The notes: generated by a model not told the origin, from the sequence alone. A DNA stretch of 7,168 nt from Bacteroidota bacterium (GCA_024638525.1 JAHEKB010000119.1:1-7168); one strand, 5' to 3'. Positions 1 through 7,079 are shown, counted from the first letter of the stretch. Program-made: numbers and translations.

Positions 1-3000
1 GCTTGTGGATAGAATCCGTAGTCTATCCCTGCCGACAATGGTCCTCCTAGAGATCCAATATCAGGGTCAAAACCTCGATAATTGGTCAGTGTCCAGAGGT
101 TGTTGGTGGCAATGTATATTCTAGCACTCTCAATGCGGGAAGCATTGCCTGCTTTCAAAGGCAAGTGGTATCCCAATTGGAGGTTTCTCAATCTGAGGAA
201 AGACCCATTTTCTACATAATAATCCGAGAATACATTGTTTCTTGTTAGATCAGTAGTTAATCTAGGATCGATGTTGCTGCTCTCTGGTCCAGTCCATCGG
301 TTAATTGTATAACTCAACTGGTTGGCATAGGGTTGTTGTCTTTCGTAATTGCGTATGATTTCTTGGCCTACTGCAGCAAAGATGTTGGCAGAAAGGTCAA
401 AGCCTTTATAGTCCAATGACAGATTGTATCCAAAAGTAAAGTTTGGGATGGGGGAGCCCAGCATTTTTTTGTCGCTGTCATCATTGAAGCTGATTTTACC
501 ATCTCCGTTCTGGTCTACAAAGCGGAAATCTCCTGGTTTGGCATTGTCTTGCACCACCGCAGCATTATCTATTTCGGCTTGTGTTTGGAAGATTCCATCG
601 GTCTCATAACCAAAGAAATAACCAATTGGAAAACCGGCTTCAAAGCGCGTGGCAATGTTTCCACCCACTCCAAAGCTTGCACCCGGAAGAAAGTCAACTC
701 CGTCTGGTGTAGCAATTACTTTGTTTTGCAGAGCTGTCGCATTCAAGCTAGTAGTAATACCCAACTCACCTATGCGGTGGAAATAAGACATCTCCAGTTC
801 AAGACCTCGGTTACTTACATCGCCGGCATTGATTACAGGAGGGAAACCACCTGCACCAGCAGAACCCAATAAGGCAGAAACATCTGGCTGGAACAAAAGT
901 CCACGGGTATTTTTTATGTATGCATTGAAGCTGACATTCAATTTTCTCTTAATGCTGAAGTCTACACCAAGGTTGGTCTGTCTAGTAGACTCCCATTTGA
1001 GGTCCGGGTTTGACGCTCGCCCTATGGCCACTCCATTCACAATTACGTCGTTTAAAACATAAACGCCTTCTCCATCCAATAGGGCTCTGTACGCAAAATT
1101 GGCAATTTGATCATTGCCGCTAATGCCATAACTCAATCTAAGTTTTAAGAAAGGGAAGAGTTTGGAGTCGTAGTTATAGCCTTCTGAGACTACCCAAGAA
1201 CCCGAGAATGTTGGGAATATTCCGTAGCGGTTGTTTGGTCCAAATTTGGAAGAACCATCTCGTCTTACTATGGCCGAAAAGATGTACTTATTGCTGTACT
1301 TATATTCTGTTCGCAAAAAGACAGACAGCAGTCGCTCCTGAAACTGAAAACTACTGACATTGTTCAAGTAGCCTCCAGGTGCAATATTGGCAGAAATATC
1401 GGCATAGTCCAGTGAGTTGTTTGGAATATTATATGCGGTTCCACCCAGCCCTTGTCCGTTTCTACTAAATATCGAGACTCCGGCAGTGGATTTGACGTGA
1501 TGGATGATATTAAATGTCTTGCCGTAATTCGCAAAGGCTTCGTAGTTGAGGTCGCTATATGTGGCTCGTTGTTCAAATACACTAGCTCCGCGTTCTATGA
1601 AAGTTCCGGTGGCAATCTCCACTTGTGTTGGTTCAAGATCTGCATTTAGGGCAGTATTTTGCGCTTTTCCAGGCCCAAAGTAAACCAGTGGGGAGAATAT
1701 CTTCTGATCAACTAAGGCGAAATTGTAATTCAATCTCCCGGTAAAGCTGAGGGATTCTTTCCATTGGTACCTCAATTCTTCCTTACCCACAAACTTGTTG
1801 ACAAATGAAGCATCAAAGGTATTCTGCATTTGTGCAATGGGATTGATAATGTCTGTAACTTCTTCCAGATAACTGAAGGTTCCAAATTCATCACGAACGG
1901 GTTCATTTGGGAATGCATTGATGGTATTGTAAAGTACGGACCCAATTCCGTTTTCAGGAAGCACATTTCGTTGTTCTTGGGTGTATAGGAATACCGATGC
2001 TAAATTTAATTTATCTGAAAGGTCAACGGTTAAATTAACCCTGCCGTTCAATCGTTGAAAATTGGCTTTATCGCCGCCAACAATTCCGTCTTGTGTAAAG
2101 TAGCTGCCACCTACAGAGTATCTCGCTTTTTCTGTACCGCCGGTTACGCCAACATTGAAACTGTAAATAGCCGCTGATTGAAAGACTGAATCCTGCCAAT
2201 CGGTGCCAACACCGAGTGCGGTGTTAGGAAATGGAAGAGCGTCATTACCGTTTGCAAACATTTCATTCTTTAAAACAGCATATTCTGAGGCGTTGAGCAA
2301 ATTCAATTTTCTAGAAGTTTGCTGCATGCCATAATATGAACTCACTTCAAAACGAGGTTTGCTATTCTTCTTTCCTTGTTTGGTCTCTATGAGTATCACA
2401 CCATTGGCCGCCCTGACTCCATAGATGCCTGCAGTGGCATCTTTCAGCACATTTATAGAGGCAATGTCGTTGGGGTTTAGTGCATTGAGTCCTTCTGAAT
2501 CGTATACCACCCCATCTACCAAGATGAGTGGATCATTATCTCCAAATGTGGAAAGCCCTCTAATACGTATACTAGATGAACCACCCGGTGACCCAGAATT
2601 GGTGCTGATATTCACCCCTGCAATCTGACCTTGCAAGGCCTGATCCACTCGCGGGATGTTTAATTTCTGAACATCTTCCCCTTTAACCTTGGAGGCCGCA
2701 CCAGTCAATTCTTTTTTGGTAGATGTCCCATATCCTACCACAATTACTTCTGTGATGCTCTCGTCATCATTTTCTAAGGTGATGTTTAATTTGGTCTGTC
2801 CTTTTACTGCCACCACCTTAGTGATGTAGCCGATGTAAGATACACGAAGAACTGCAGAAGCTGGGTCTTTTAATTCTAAGCTGAATTTCCCTTCAGCATC
2901 TGTGATGCTACCTTGAGAAGTTCCTTGTACCGCAACCGTGGCGGCAATAAGAACTTGGCCTTTTGAATCGCTAACCGTCCCACTGATGGTGGTCTGGCTA

Positions 3001-3059
3001 AAGGAGTAAGCCGCGGAAAAGATCAACAGAAGTGCAGTTAGGCTGTAATTTTTTAGCAT
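1..3059 (-). CDS. SusC/RagA-family TonB-linked outer-membrane transporter (3' end cut by window edge)
   Basis: Energised by TonB-ExbBD, this family imports oligosaccharides, peptides or other large nutrients across the outer membrane, normally with a SusD-type lipoprotein lid. One uninterrupted frame gives 1019 complete codons. Residues 1-22 (MLKNYSLTALLLIFSAAYSFSQ) are a signal peptide. About 24-97 is a carboxypeptidase-regulatory-like beta-sandwich (ISGTVSD, SITDAEGKF, VSYIGY). A TonB-box-like segment EVIVVGYGT sits at 104-112. The plug spans about 115-230, with SSIRIRGLSTFGDNDPLIL (162-180) and DATAGIYGVRAANGVILIET (207-226). The beta-barrel follows, with a DQNGDGKI loop near residue 850. 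The last visible residues, GFYPQA, match the family's usual PQ(A/P)R-T-aromatic ending, so only about ten residues should be missing. The start at 3059 is chosen because the signal peptide begins there; the ATG at 3070 is out of frame. No STN domain and no adjacent sigma/anti-sigma pair are visible. Substrate unknown; a SusD gene would lie past the left edge. Confidence 0.96.
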   Translation of the reverse strand, partial: MLKNYSLTALLLIFSAAYSFSQTTISGTVSDSKGQVLIAATVAVQGTSQGSITDAEGKFSLELKDPASAVLRVSYIGYITKVVAVKGQTKLNITLENDDESITEVIVVGYGTSTKKELTGAASKVKGEDVQKLNIPRVDQALQGQIAGVNISTNSGSPGGSSSIRIRGLSTFGDNDPLILVDGVVYDSEGLNALNPNDIASINVLKDATAGIYGVRAANGVILIETKQGKKNSKPRFEVSSYYGMQQTSRKLNLLNASEYAVLKNEMFANGNDALPFPNTALGVGTDWQDSVFQSAAIYSFNVGVTGGTEKARYSVGGSYFTQDGIVGGDKANFQRLNGRVNLTVDLSDKLNLASVFLYTQEQRNVLPENGIGSVLYNTINAFPNEPVRDEFGTFSYLEEVTDIINPIAQMQNTFDASFVNKFVGKEELRYQWKESLSFTGRLNYNFALVDQKIFSPLVYFGPGKAQNTALNADLEPTQVEIATGTFIERGASVFEQRATYSDLNYEAFANYGKTFNIIHHVKSTAGVSIFSRNGQGLGGTAYNIPNNSLDYADISANIAPGGYLNNVSSFQFQERLLSVFLRTEYKYSNKYIFSAIVRRDGSSKFGPNNRYGIFPTFSGSWVVSEGYNYDSKLFPFLKLRLSYGISGNDQIANFAYRALLDGEGVYVLNDVIVNGVAIGRASNPDLKWESTRQTNLGVDFSIKRKLNVSFNAYIKNTRGLLFQPDVSALLGSAGAGGFPPVINAGDVSNRGLELEMSYFHRIGELGITTSLNATALQNKVIATPDGVDFLPGASFGVGGNIATRFEAGFPIGYFFGYETDGIFQTQAEIDNAAVVQDNAKPGDFRFVDQNGDGKISFNDDSDKKMLGSPIPNFTFGYNLSLDYKGFDLSANIFAAVGQEIIRNYERQQPYANQLSYTINRWTGPESSNIDPRLTTDLTRNNVFSDYYVENGSFLRLRNLQLGYHLPLKAGNASRIESARIYIATNNLWTLTNYRGFDPDIGSLGGPLSAGIDYGFYPQ

Positions 3060-3199
3060 ACTCTTCACATTTTGAACGACGAATATATGAATCTAATAGT
3101 ATAAATCACTTTAAGCAGAAAAATCTTACAATTCTAGTAAGCAGCGGGAATTAAAGGAATAAACAAACTTTTCAAACTATTAATTGTATATACATATAT
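3060..3199. promoter_or_regulatory. Divergent intergenic region between the SusC-like gene and yceI-like gene
   Basis: This 140-bp AT-rich spacer must hold the promoters of both divergent genes, but I could not find a matched TTTG (-33) and TAnnTTTG (-7) pair on either strand. On the minus strand TTTG occurs twice near 3163-3178, and TAGAATTG, one mismatch from the -7 consensus, lies further down at 27 bp spacing, which is too long. A small dyad, CTTAC-N7-GTAAG, sits at 3125-3141 and could be an operator or chance. Neither start codon has a Shine-Dalgarno sequence; the yceI-like ATG is preceded by alternating TA (tatatacatatat). Confidence 0.4.
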
Positions 3200-3730
3200 A
3201 TGGAAACTCAAACAGCGAGCAAAACCCTTTGGGCAGTTGATCCTGCGCATTCGGAAATGGTCTTCAAGGTAAGGCATATGATGATTTCAACCGTAACCGG
3301 TCATTTTAATTCTTTCGACGTAAAAGCATGGTCGTACAAGGAAGACTTTAGCGATGTACAAGTGGAGGTCTCGGTAGATATTGACTCTATTGATACCAAA
3401 TCAGCAGACAGAGATCAACACCTAAAATCAAATGACTTTTTTAATGCTGAGGCTTATCCAAAGATGATTTTTAAGTCGAAATCTTTTGACGGAAATAGCT
3501 TAGTAGGCGATTTAAGCATTAGAGAAGTGACCAAAGAAGTATCAATGGATGTCACTTTCAATGGAATTGCCCAAGATCCTTACGGACAAACGAAAGCTGG
3601 TTTTGAGATTACAGGAGAAATAAACCGCAAAGATTTTAATCTGAGCTGGAATGCAGTGACAGAAGCGGGCAAGATTGTGGTTTCAGACAAGGTAAAGCTT
3701 GCTTTAGAGATTCAGCTGGTCAAGCAATAA
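3200..3730 (+). CDS. YceI-family protein (lipocalin-like, polyisoprenoid-binding fold)
   Basis: The 176-residue product spans one YceI domain. Characterised members form a lipocalin-like beta-barrel that binds an isoprenoid lipid such as a polyprenyl chain or ubiquinone precursor, and are linked to acid, osmotic or oxidative stress. Family signatures are visible in order: WAVDPAHS (11-18), FKVRHMMISTVTGHF (22-36), DIDSIDT then RDQHLKSNDFFNAEAYPKM (71-89), GDLSIREVTKEV (103-114) and INRKDFNLSWN (141-151). There is no signal peptide, unlike periplasmic E. coli YceI, so this is probably a cytosolic member, a form common in Bacteroidota. The ATG at 3200 is chosen because WxxDP begins 11 residues in, as is usual for leaderless members. 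The gene is followed 23 bp later by an intrinsic terminator, so it is likely monocistronic. The ligand is unknown. Confidence 0.95.
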   Translation: METQTASKTLWAVDPAHSEMVFKVRHMMISTVTGHFNSFDVKAWSYKEDFSDVQVEVSVDIDSIDTKSADRDQHLKSNDFFNAEAYPKMIFKSKSFDGNSLVGDLSIREVTKEVSMDVTFNGIAQDPYGQTKAGFEITGEINRKDFNLSWNAVTEAGKIVVSDKVKLALEIQLVKQ

Positions 3731-3753
3731 ATTGCTTTTACTATTGTGCAGCT

Positions 3754-3777
3754 AAGGCCGGGAGACCGGCCTTTTTT
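3754..3777 (+). terminator. Intrinsic terminator after the YceI-family gene
   Basis: A perfect 8-bp stem AAGGCCGG / CCGGCCTT (3754-3761 with 3766-3773) closes a GAGA tetraloop of the stable GNRA class and runs into six T residues (3772-3777). Position, stem strength and T tract make this a classic Rho-independent terminator for the gene ending at 3730. It separates that gene from the OsmC-family gene starting at 3831. Confidence 0.9.
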
Positions 3778-3830
3778 ATTGGTCGCTTTTTGCTGATTGT
3801 AGCTTTAGGGCTTTTATTTGTTAGAACATT

Positions 3831-4277
3831 ATGATCACTAAACATATTAGAACTGCAGAAGCCCTTTGGGAAGGCACTGGGCTTGAAGGTAAAGGACATG
3901 TTTCTACACCTAGCAAGGCCATAGAAAATTTGCCCTATTCCCACAAAAGTCGTTTCGAGAACGAAGATGGCTTGAACGGAACCAATCCCGAAGAAATGAT
4001 TGCCGCTGCACATGCGGGTTGTTTCAATATGGCTTTGAGTTTTCAGTTGAATGGCGCAGGATTTACGGCCAAATCATTAAAGACTACAGCAACGGTTCTT
4101 TTGGATCAGGAGGGGCATGATTACAGCATAGCCAAAATTACACTTTACCTAAAAGGAGACGTTCCAGGGATTTCAGAAGAGGTTTTTGGACAATTAGCAA
4201 ATGTTGCTAAATTGAACTGTCCCATTTCTCAAGCACTTAACGCAGTACCGATTGAGTTGAAGTGGAGTTTGGTGTAG
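3831..4277 (+). CDS. OsmC-family peroxiredoxin (organic hydroperoxide reductase type)
   Basis: The 148-residue product matches the OsmC subfamily, thiol peroxidases that reduce organic hydroperoxides with a reactive cysteine pair, working as cytosolic dimers recycled by lipoylated proteins in related members. Both redox cysteines are present: Cys64 in AAAHAGCFNMALS (58-70) and Cys130 in LNCPISQAL (128-136). TNPEEMIAAAHAGC (51-64) carries the conserved glutamate that helps position the active-site arginine. The opening residues (RTAEALWEGTGLEGKGHVST) resemble OsmC/YhfA-type N termini rather than Ohr, and length is typical. The start at 3831 leaves only a 53-bp leader after the preceding terminator, with no Shine-Dalgarno sequence. 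It follows a YceI-family gene on the same strand, a stress-themed pairing, though the terminator suggests independent transcription. Assignment to OsmC rather than Ohr is by motif only. Confidence 0.95.
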   Translation: MITKHIRTAEALWEGTGLEGKGHVSTPSKAIENLPYSHKSRFENEDGLNGTNPEEMIAAAHAGCFNMALSFQLNGAGFTAKSLKTTATVLLDQEGHDYSIAKITLYLKGDVPGISEEVFGQLANVAKLNCPISQALNAVPIELKWSLV

Positions 4278-4286
4278 TGGTTTGCC

Positions 4287-4340
4287 TCTAAGACATGAAG
4301 GGCTTGCTACTCTTCGCCTTAGAAACAATCAAACAAGCCC
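4287..4340 (+). repeat. Two interlocked inverted repeats (possible RNA pseudoknot) between osmC-like and bestrophin genes
   Basis: TCTAAG (4287-4292) is complementary to CTTAGA (4318-4323), and GGGCTTG (4300-4306) is complementary to CAAGCCC (4334-4340). The arms alternate, so as RNA both stems could form only as an H-type pseudoknot, with loops of 7, 11 and 10 nt, the last one A-rich (AACAATCAAA). No T tract follows, so this is not a standard terminator. It would lie in the 3' UTR of the OsmC-family gene or the 5' UTR of the bestrophin gene. Two short repeats this close can arise by chance. Confidence 0.3.
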
Positions 4341-4410
4341 GTGTTCACTGAGAATGGCCCTTTAACTTCTTGCTGCATCCTATTTGTTATTATTGTAGGA
4401 ACACAGACTT

Positions 4411-5472
4411 ATGTATACTAAAAAAGTATATCGGGCCATAGACATGGCAAGATGGACCCGCTTTGAAAGCTTTTATTTCTTTCTTTATAGCGCAGCGATT
4501 GTTTCCATGTATTACTTTTTTGATCTAAATTGGATAAAGATACCCTGGACACCACTGGCATTGATTGGAACGGCAGTAGCTTTTGTAATTGGATTTCAGA
4601 ACAATTCAGCTTATGGTAGAATTTGGGAAGCTAGAAAAATTTGGGGTGGCATTGTTAACAGCTCTAGAACTTTTGGCATGTATGTTCAAGATATGATTAA
4701 CAACGAGCATACCAGAGACCCTTTAGATGAGGAGTCCTTAAAAAAGACTATAAAACAATTGACCTACAGACACATTGCTTGGATGACCGCTCTTAGACAT
4801 GCTATGAGGTCTTCTAAACCTTGGGAGACGGTAATGAGTGAACGTACTAATAAGGAATGGAGTGCTGCTATACAACCACCAGAATGGAAGATAAGCTTGG
4901 AAGAGGATTTACGGCCCTATTTGTCTGCCGAAGATATGAAGTATGTTCTGAGTAAGAGCAACAGACAGACGGCCATACTTTACAGGCAATCACGTCATTT
5001 GGAGGAACTAAAACGCAGGGGGCTAATCTGGGAATTTTCCTTTTTGCAGATAGAGACGCTTATTCAGGAATTATTTACACTTCAAGGAAAATCAGAACGG
5101 ATTAAAAACTTTCCATACCCCAGACAATTTGCGACATTGAATCATTACTTCATGTGGATTTTTGTATGGCTTTTACCCCTAGCCATAGTTCCGCAATTTG
5201 CAGAAATTGGTTCAGAGATGCTGAGCAATCACCCTGTAATGGGTAGATTCTTTGTGTGGTTGTCCATCCCCTTTTATGTGGCAGTCTCATGGGTTTTTCA
5301 TACCATGGAGCGAATTGGCAGAACGGGTGAAAATCCATTTGAAGGCTCGGCTAACGATGTTCCAATATCTACCATTGCCAGAGGTATAGAGATAGACCTT
5401 AGACAAAACCTGGGGGAAAGCGATGAGGAGATTCCGGATCAATTTGAGGTAATTTATGATGTACAAATGTGA
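4411..5472 (+). CDS. Bestrophin-family membrane channel protein (RFP-TM / UPF0187)
   Basis: The 353-residue product is a bacterial bestrophin homologue. These proteins form pentameric ion channels in the cytoplasmic membrane; animal members conduct anions, while the characterised Klebsiella protein is cation-selective. The signature follows the second hydrophobic segment: FVIGFQNNSAYGRIWEARK (58-76) then IWGGIVNSSR (77-86), matching the family's GFR.N.AY.RWWE.RK.WG..VN.SR pattern. ERIKNFPYP (229-237), NPFEGSANDVP (308-318) and IARGIEIDLRQNLGE (322-336) are also typical. Hydrophobic segments lie near 22-38, 46-63, 244-262 and 277-297. The cytosolic part around 98-200 is longer than in about 300-residue bacterial members, chiefly at 135-180. 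The ATG at 4411 fits the usual N-terminal lead (RAIDMARWTRFESF). It has no same-strand partner nearby; the gene converges on the YbjT-like gene 63 bp downstream. Ion selectivity cannot be read from sequence. Confidence 0.93.
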   Translation: MYTKKVYRAIDMARWTRFESFYFFLYSAAIVSMYYFFDLNWIKIPWTPLALIGTAVAFVIGFQNNSAYGRIWEARKIWGGIVNSSRTFGMYVQDMINNEHTRDPLDEESLKKTIKQLTYRHIAWMTALRHAMRSSKPWETVMSERTNKEWSAAIQPPEWKISLEEDLRPYLSAEDMKYVLSKSNRQTAILYRQSRHLEELKRRGLIWEFSFLQIETLIQELFTLQGKSERIKNFPYPRQFATLNHYFMWIFVWLLPLAIVPQFAEIGSEMLSNHPVMGRFFVWLSIPFYVAVSWVFHTMERIGRTGENPFEGSANDVPISTIARGIEIDLRQNLGESDEEIPDQFEVIYDVQM

Positions 5473-5501
5473 TACCCTCACATGTGAAGCATGCTGCAGT
5501 C

Positions 5502-5554
5502 GCTTAGCTTACACAGCTATTTTGGTGTTGGCTAACTAAGCTTTTTTAGTTAGC
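5502..5554 (+). terminator. Hairpin region between convergent genes; probable terminator for the bestrophin gene
   Basis: On the plus strand GCTTAG (5502-5507) pairs with CTAAGC (5536-5541), with an inner ACAC/GTGT stem (5511-5514 with 5525-5528), and six T residues follow at once (5542-5547). This fits an intrinsic terminator for the gene ending at 5472. An alternative perfect 9-bp dyad, GCTAACTAA / TTAGTTAGC (5531-5539 with 5546-5554), covers the final codons and stop of the minus-strand gene but lacks a T tract on that strand. Which fold forms is inferred. Confidence 0.5.
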
Positions 5555-6957
5555 GCTTTTAGCATTCCATTAAAAATGAGGCCGTGAAGTGGTTTTACAA
5601 GGAACCAATAGGCTCGACCAGCAAGGCCGCGTGGTCTAAAGCTTGCTGTTTGAACCAGCTGGTCTTCTTCTTGCCTGAATTCCAACCAGGCTTCTCCAGG
5701 TAGTTTCATTTCGGCGAATAGGAGCAGCCTTCCTTCCTCTCTATTTGAGTAGAGAACACGCCAAAAATCCAAGGCATCTCCCGCAGATATGGTTTCTTGA
5801 TTAGTTCGTCCGCGCCTTAGGCCAACACCGCCTACTAACTTATCTAAATACCCCCTGATTCGCCATAGGGTATTGCCGTAGTACCAGCCGTTGATTCCGC
5901 CTATGCCCCAGAGTTTGTCCAAGGTTTTTTGCCTATCTACAATAAGGCCTTTACGTTCATCTTTAAAGCAACCAAACTCGGGAACTTCTATAAAATCAGA
6001 TATGTTGAAGTCTGTTCCACTGCTTGAATAGGAATCTTTCCAGCTAGAGAGTATGGCATTTCGCTCAATGCGGTCAAAGGCTCTTTCCAGAGATTCTTGA
6101 TAGCTGATGGTTTGTATAGCCAGCATTTTTTTTAATGACTGGTCTTTGCATACCACTTCTACCTTCATACTGTCTACCAATGAGGTGGCCAAGCTGTATG
6201 AAATGGATGTTACGAAATAAAGCCAGTAGCTCGACAGTCTGGGGGTCATTACTGGAACGGTCCATATACGTCTTTTGAGTTTACGTACATTAGCCAAAGC
6301 CAAAAGCATCTCTTTATAGGTCAAGACCTCATCTCCACCAATATCAAAAGAATGCCCATAGGTCTCTTCTGCCAATAAGCTAGCGGTTAAGAACTGGATT
6401 ACATCGGACACAGCAATGGGCTGACATCTGGTCAATAACCATTTGGGAGTAATCATTAGAGGTAGTTTTTCAACTAGATCTCGCATAATCTCAAATGAGG
6501 CACTTCCCGAACCTATGATGATGCCTGCCCTCAGGCAAGTAAATCCGTAATCCCCTTGGGCAAGTTCATCTTCAACTCTTTTACGCGATGCTAGATGTTT
6601 TGAAAGTACATCTTCATTCACTATACCGGAGAGGTAGATCAATTGTTTCACTTGTGTTGCCCTAAGAGCCTCACGCATATTCACAGCACAGCGCTGCTCC
6701 ATCTGCTGATAGTCCGTGGTAGAACTCATAGAATGAACCAGGTAGTAAACCACATCTATGTCCTTTGGAATCTTCTCCAGAGAGTCGGAATCCAATAGAT
6801 CCATCTCCAGCACTGTAATGCTATGGGTAAGAGAAGAAGAGGGGTTAAATCGGTCTTTGTCACGCACCGCACAATAGACATGATGTCCATCCTTCACCAA
6901 ATGAGGCAAGAGCCTTTTACCGATATATCCGGTTGCTCCGGTGAGTAAGATTTTCAT
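5536..6957 (-). CDS. YbjT-like SDR-family NAD(P)-binding protein with C-terminal DUF2867 domain
   Basis: The 473-residue product resembles E. coli YbjT along its full length. An N-terminal Rossmann fold carries the dinucleotide motif TGATGYIG (6-13). It continues with DIDVVYYLVHSM (67-78), QLIYLSG (105-111), LRAGIIIGSGSASFEIMRD (142-160) and ITPKWLLTRCQPIAVSDV (169-186), the closest stretches to YbjT. About 328-470 is a DUF2867 domain (GIGGINGWYYGNTLWRIRG, 351-369; GDALDFWRV, 393-401). The classical SDR catalytic YxxxK is absent; the equivalent region reads SKHLASRKRVEDE (119-131), as in other atypical SDRs, so redox catalysis is uncertain. A hydrophobic stretch near 243-260 and the C-terminal FLVKPLHGLIFNGM suggest membrane contact, which is inference. 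Start at 6957 places the Rossmann motif at residue 6, as expected. It converges with the bestrophin gene and lies downstream of ssrA on the same strand. Substrate and pathway are unknown. Confidence 0.92.
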   Translation of the reverse strand: MKILLTGATGYIGKRLLPHLVKDGHHVYCAVRDKDRFNPSSSLTHSITVLEMDLLDSDSLEKIPKDIDVVYYLVHSMSSTTDYQQMEQRCAVNMREALRATQVKQLIYLSGIVNEDVLSKHLASRKRVEDELAQGDYGFTCLRAGIIIGSGSASFEIMRDLVEKLPLMITPKWLLTRCQPIAVSDVIQFLTASLLAEETYGHSFDIGGDEVLTYKEMLLALANVRKLKRRIWTVPVMTPRLSSYWLYFVTSISYSLATSLVDSMKVEVVCKDQSLKKMLAIQTISYQESLERAFDRIERNAILSSWKDSYSSSGTDFNISDFIEVPEFGCFKDERKGLIVDRQKTLDKLWGIGGINGWYYGNTLWRIRGYLDKLVGGVGLRRGRTNQETISAGDALDFWRVLYSNREEGRLLLFAEMKLPGEAWLEFRQEEDQLVQTASFRPRGLAGRAYWFLVKPLHGLIFNGMLKALTKKA

Positions 6958-7029
6958 TGCTTTAATGGATTGTGTTAGCCCCTAATAAAAAACAGCGCGG
7001 CTGAGGTTTGGTTTTAGTCGCACAATATC

Positions 7030-7037
7030 CAAAGATA
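7030..7037 (-). promoter_or_regulatory. Candidate -7 promoter box for the YbjT-like gene
   Basis: Read on the minus strand this is TATCTTTG, an exact match to the Bacteroidota -7 consensus TAnnTTTG, about 72 bp before the ATG at 6957. The consensus TTTG (-33) is missing at the usual 19-21 bp spacing; that position falls in the G6/T6 run of the ssrA terminator. The match supports a promoter only weakly. Confidence 0.35.
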
Positions 7038-7047
7038 TTTAGAGATT

Positions 7048-7079
7048 AAAAAACCCCCCTACGCCAAGGCTACGCAGAG
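7048..7079 (-). terminator. Probable intrinsic terminator of ssrA
   Basis: On the minus strand, starting 6 nt after the mature tmRNA end, an imperfect hairpin can form: CUCU (7079-7076) pairs with GGGG (7058-7055) through two G-U wobbles, with bulged pairs further in and a CUUG loop at 7068-7065. Six T residues follow on the transcribed strand (plus-strand A run 7048-7053). Bulges and wobbles weaken the stem, but position and T tract fit termination of ssrA. Confidence 0.5.

Noticed and set aside
424..1649. Several short plus-strand open frames opposite the SusC-like gene
   Set aside because: They are antisense to a long intact coding frame, have no recognisable domain and have compositions typical of out-of-frame translation.
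3789..3820. TTTG (3789-3792) and TTTATTTG (3813-3820) spaced 20 bp, resembling a promoter for the OsmC-family gene
   Set aside because: The -7 part has a mismatch at a key position, and the implied start site would leave only about 5 nt before the ATG, so the match is too weak to annotate.
3741..4013. A 90-codon minus-strand open frame overlapping the OsmC-family gene and the yceI terminator
   Set aside because: It runs through a clear terminator hairpin and opposite a well-conserved gene, and its translation shows no family resemblance.
4374..4405. TATTATTG upstream of the bestrophin gene as a -7 box
   Set aside because: It has one mismatch to TAnnTTTG, and no TTTG lies at a proper distance upstream.
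7060..7074. Direct repeat CTACGC (two copies) near ssrA as an attachment-site or CRISPR-like repeat
   Set aside because: There are only two 6-bp copies, both within the ssrA terminator hairpin, with no integrase or further copies.
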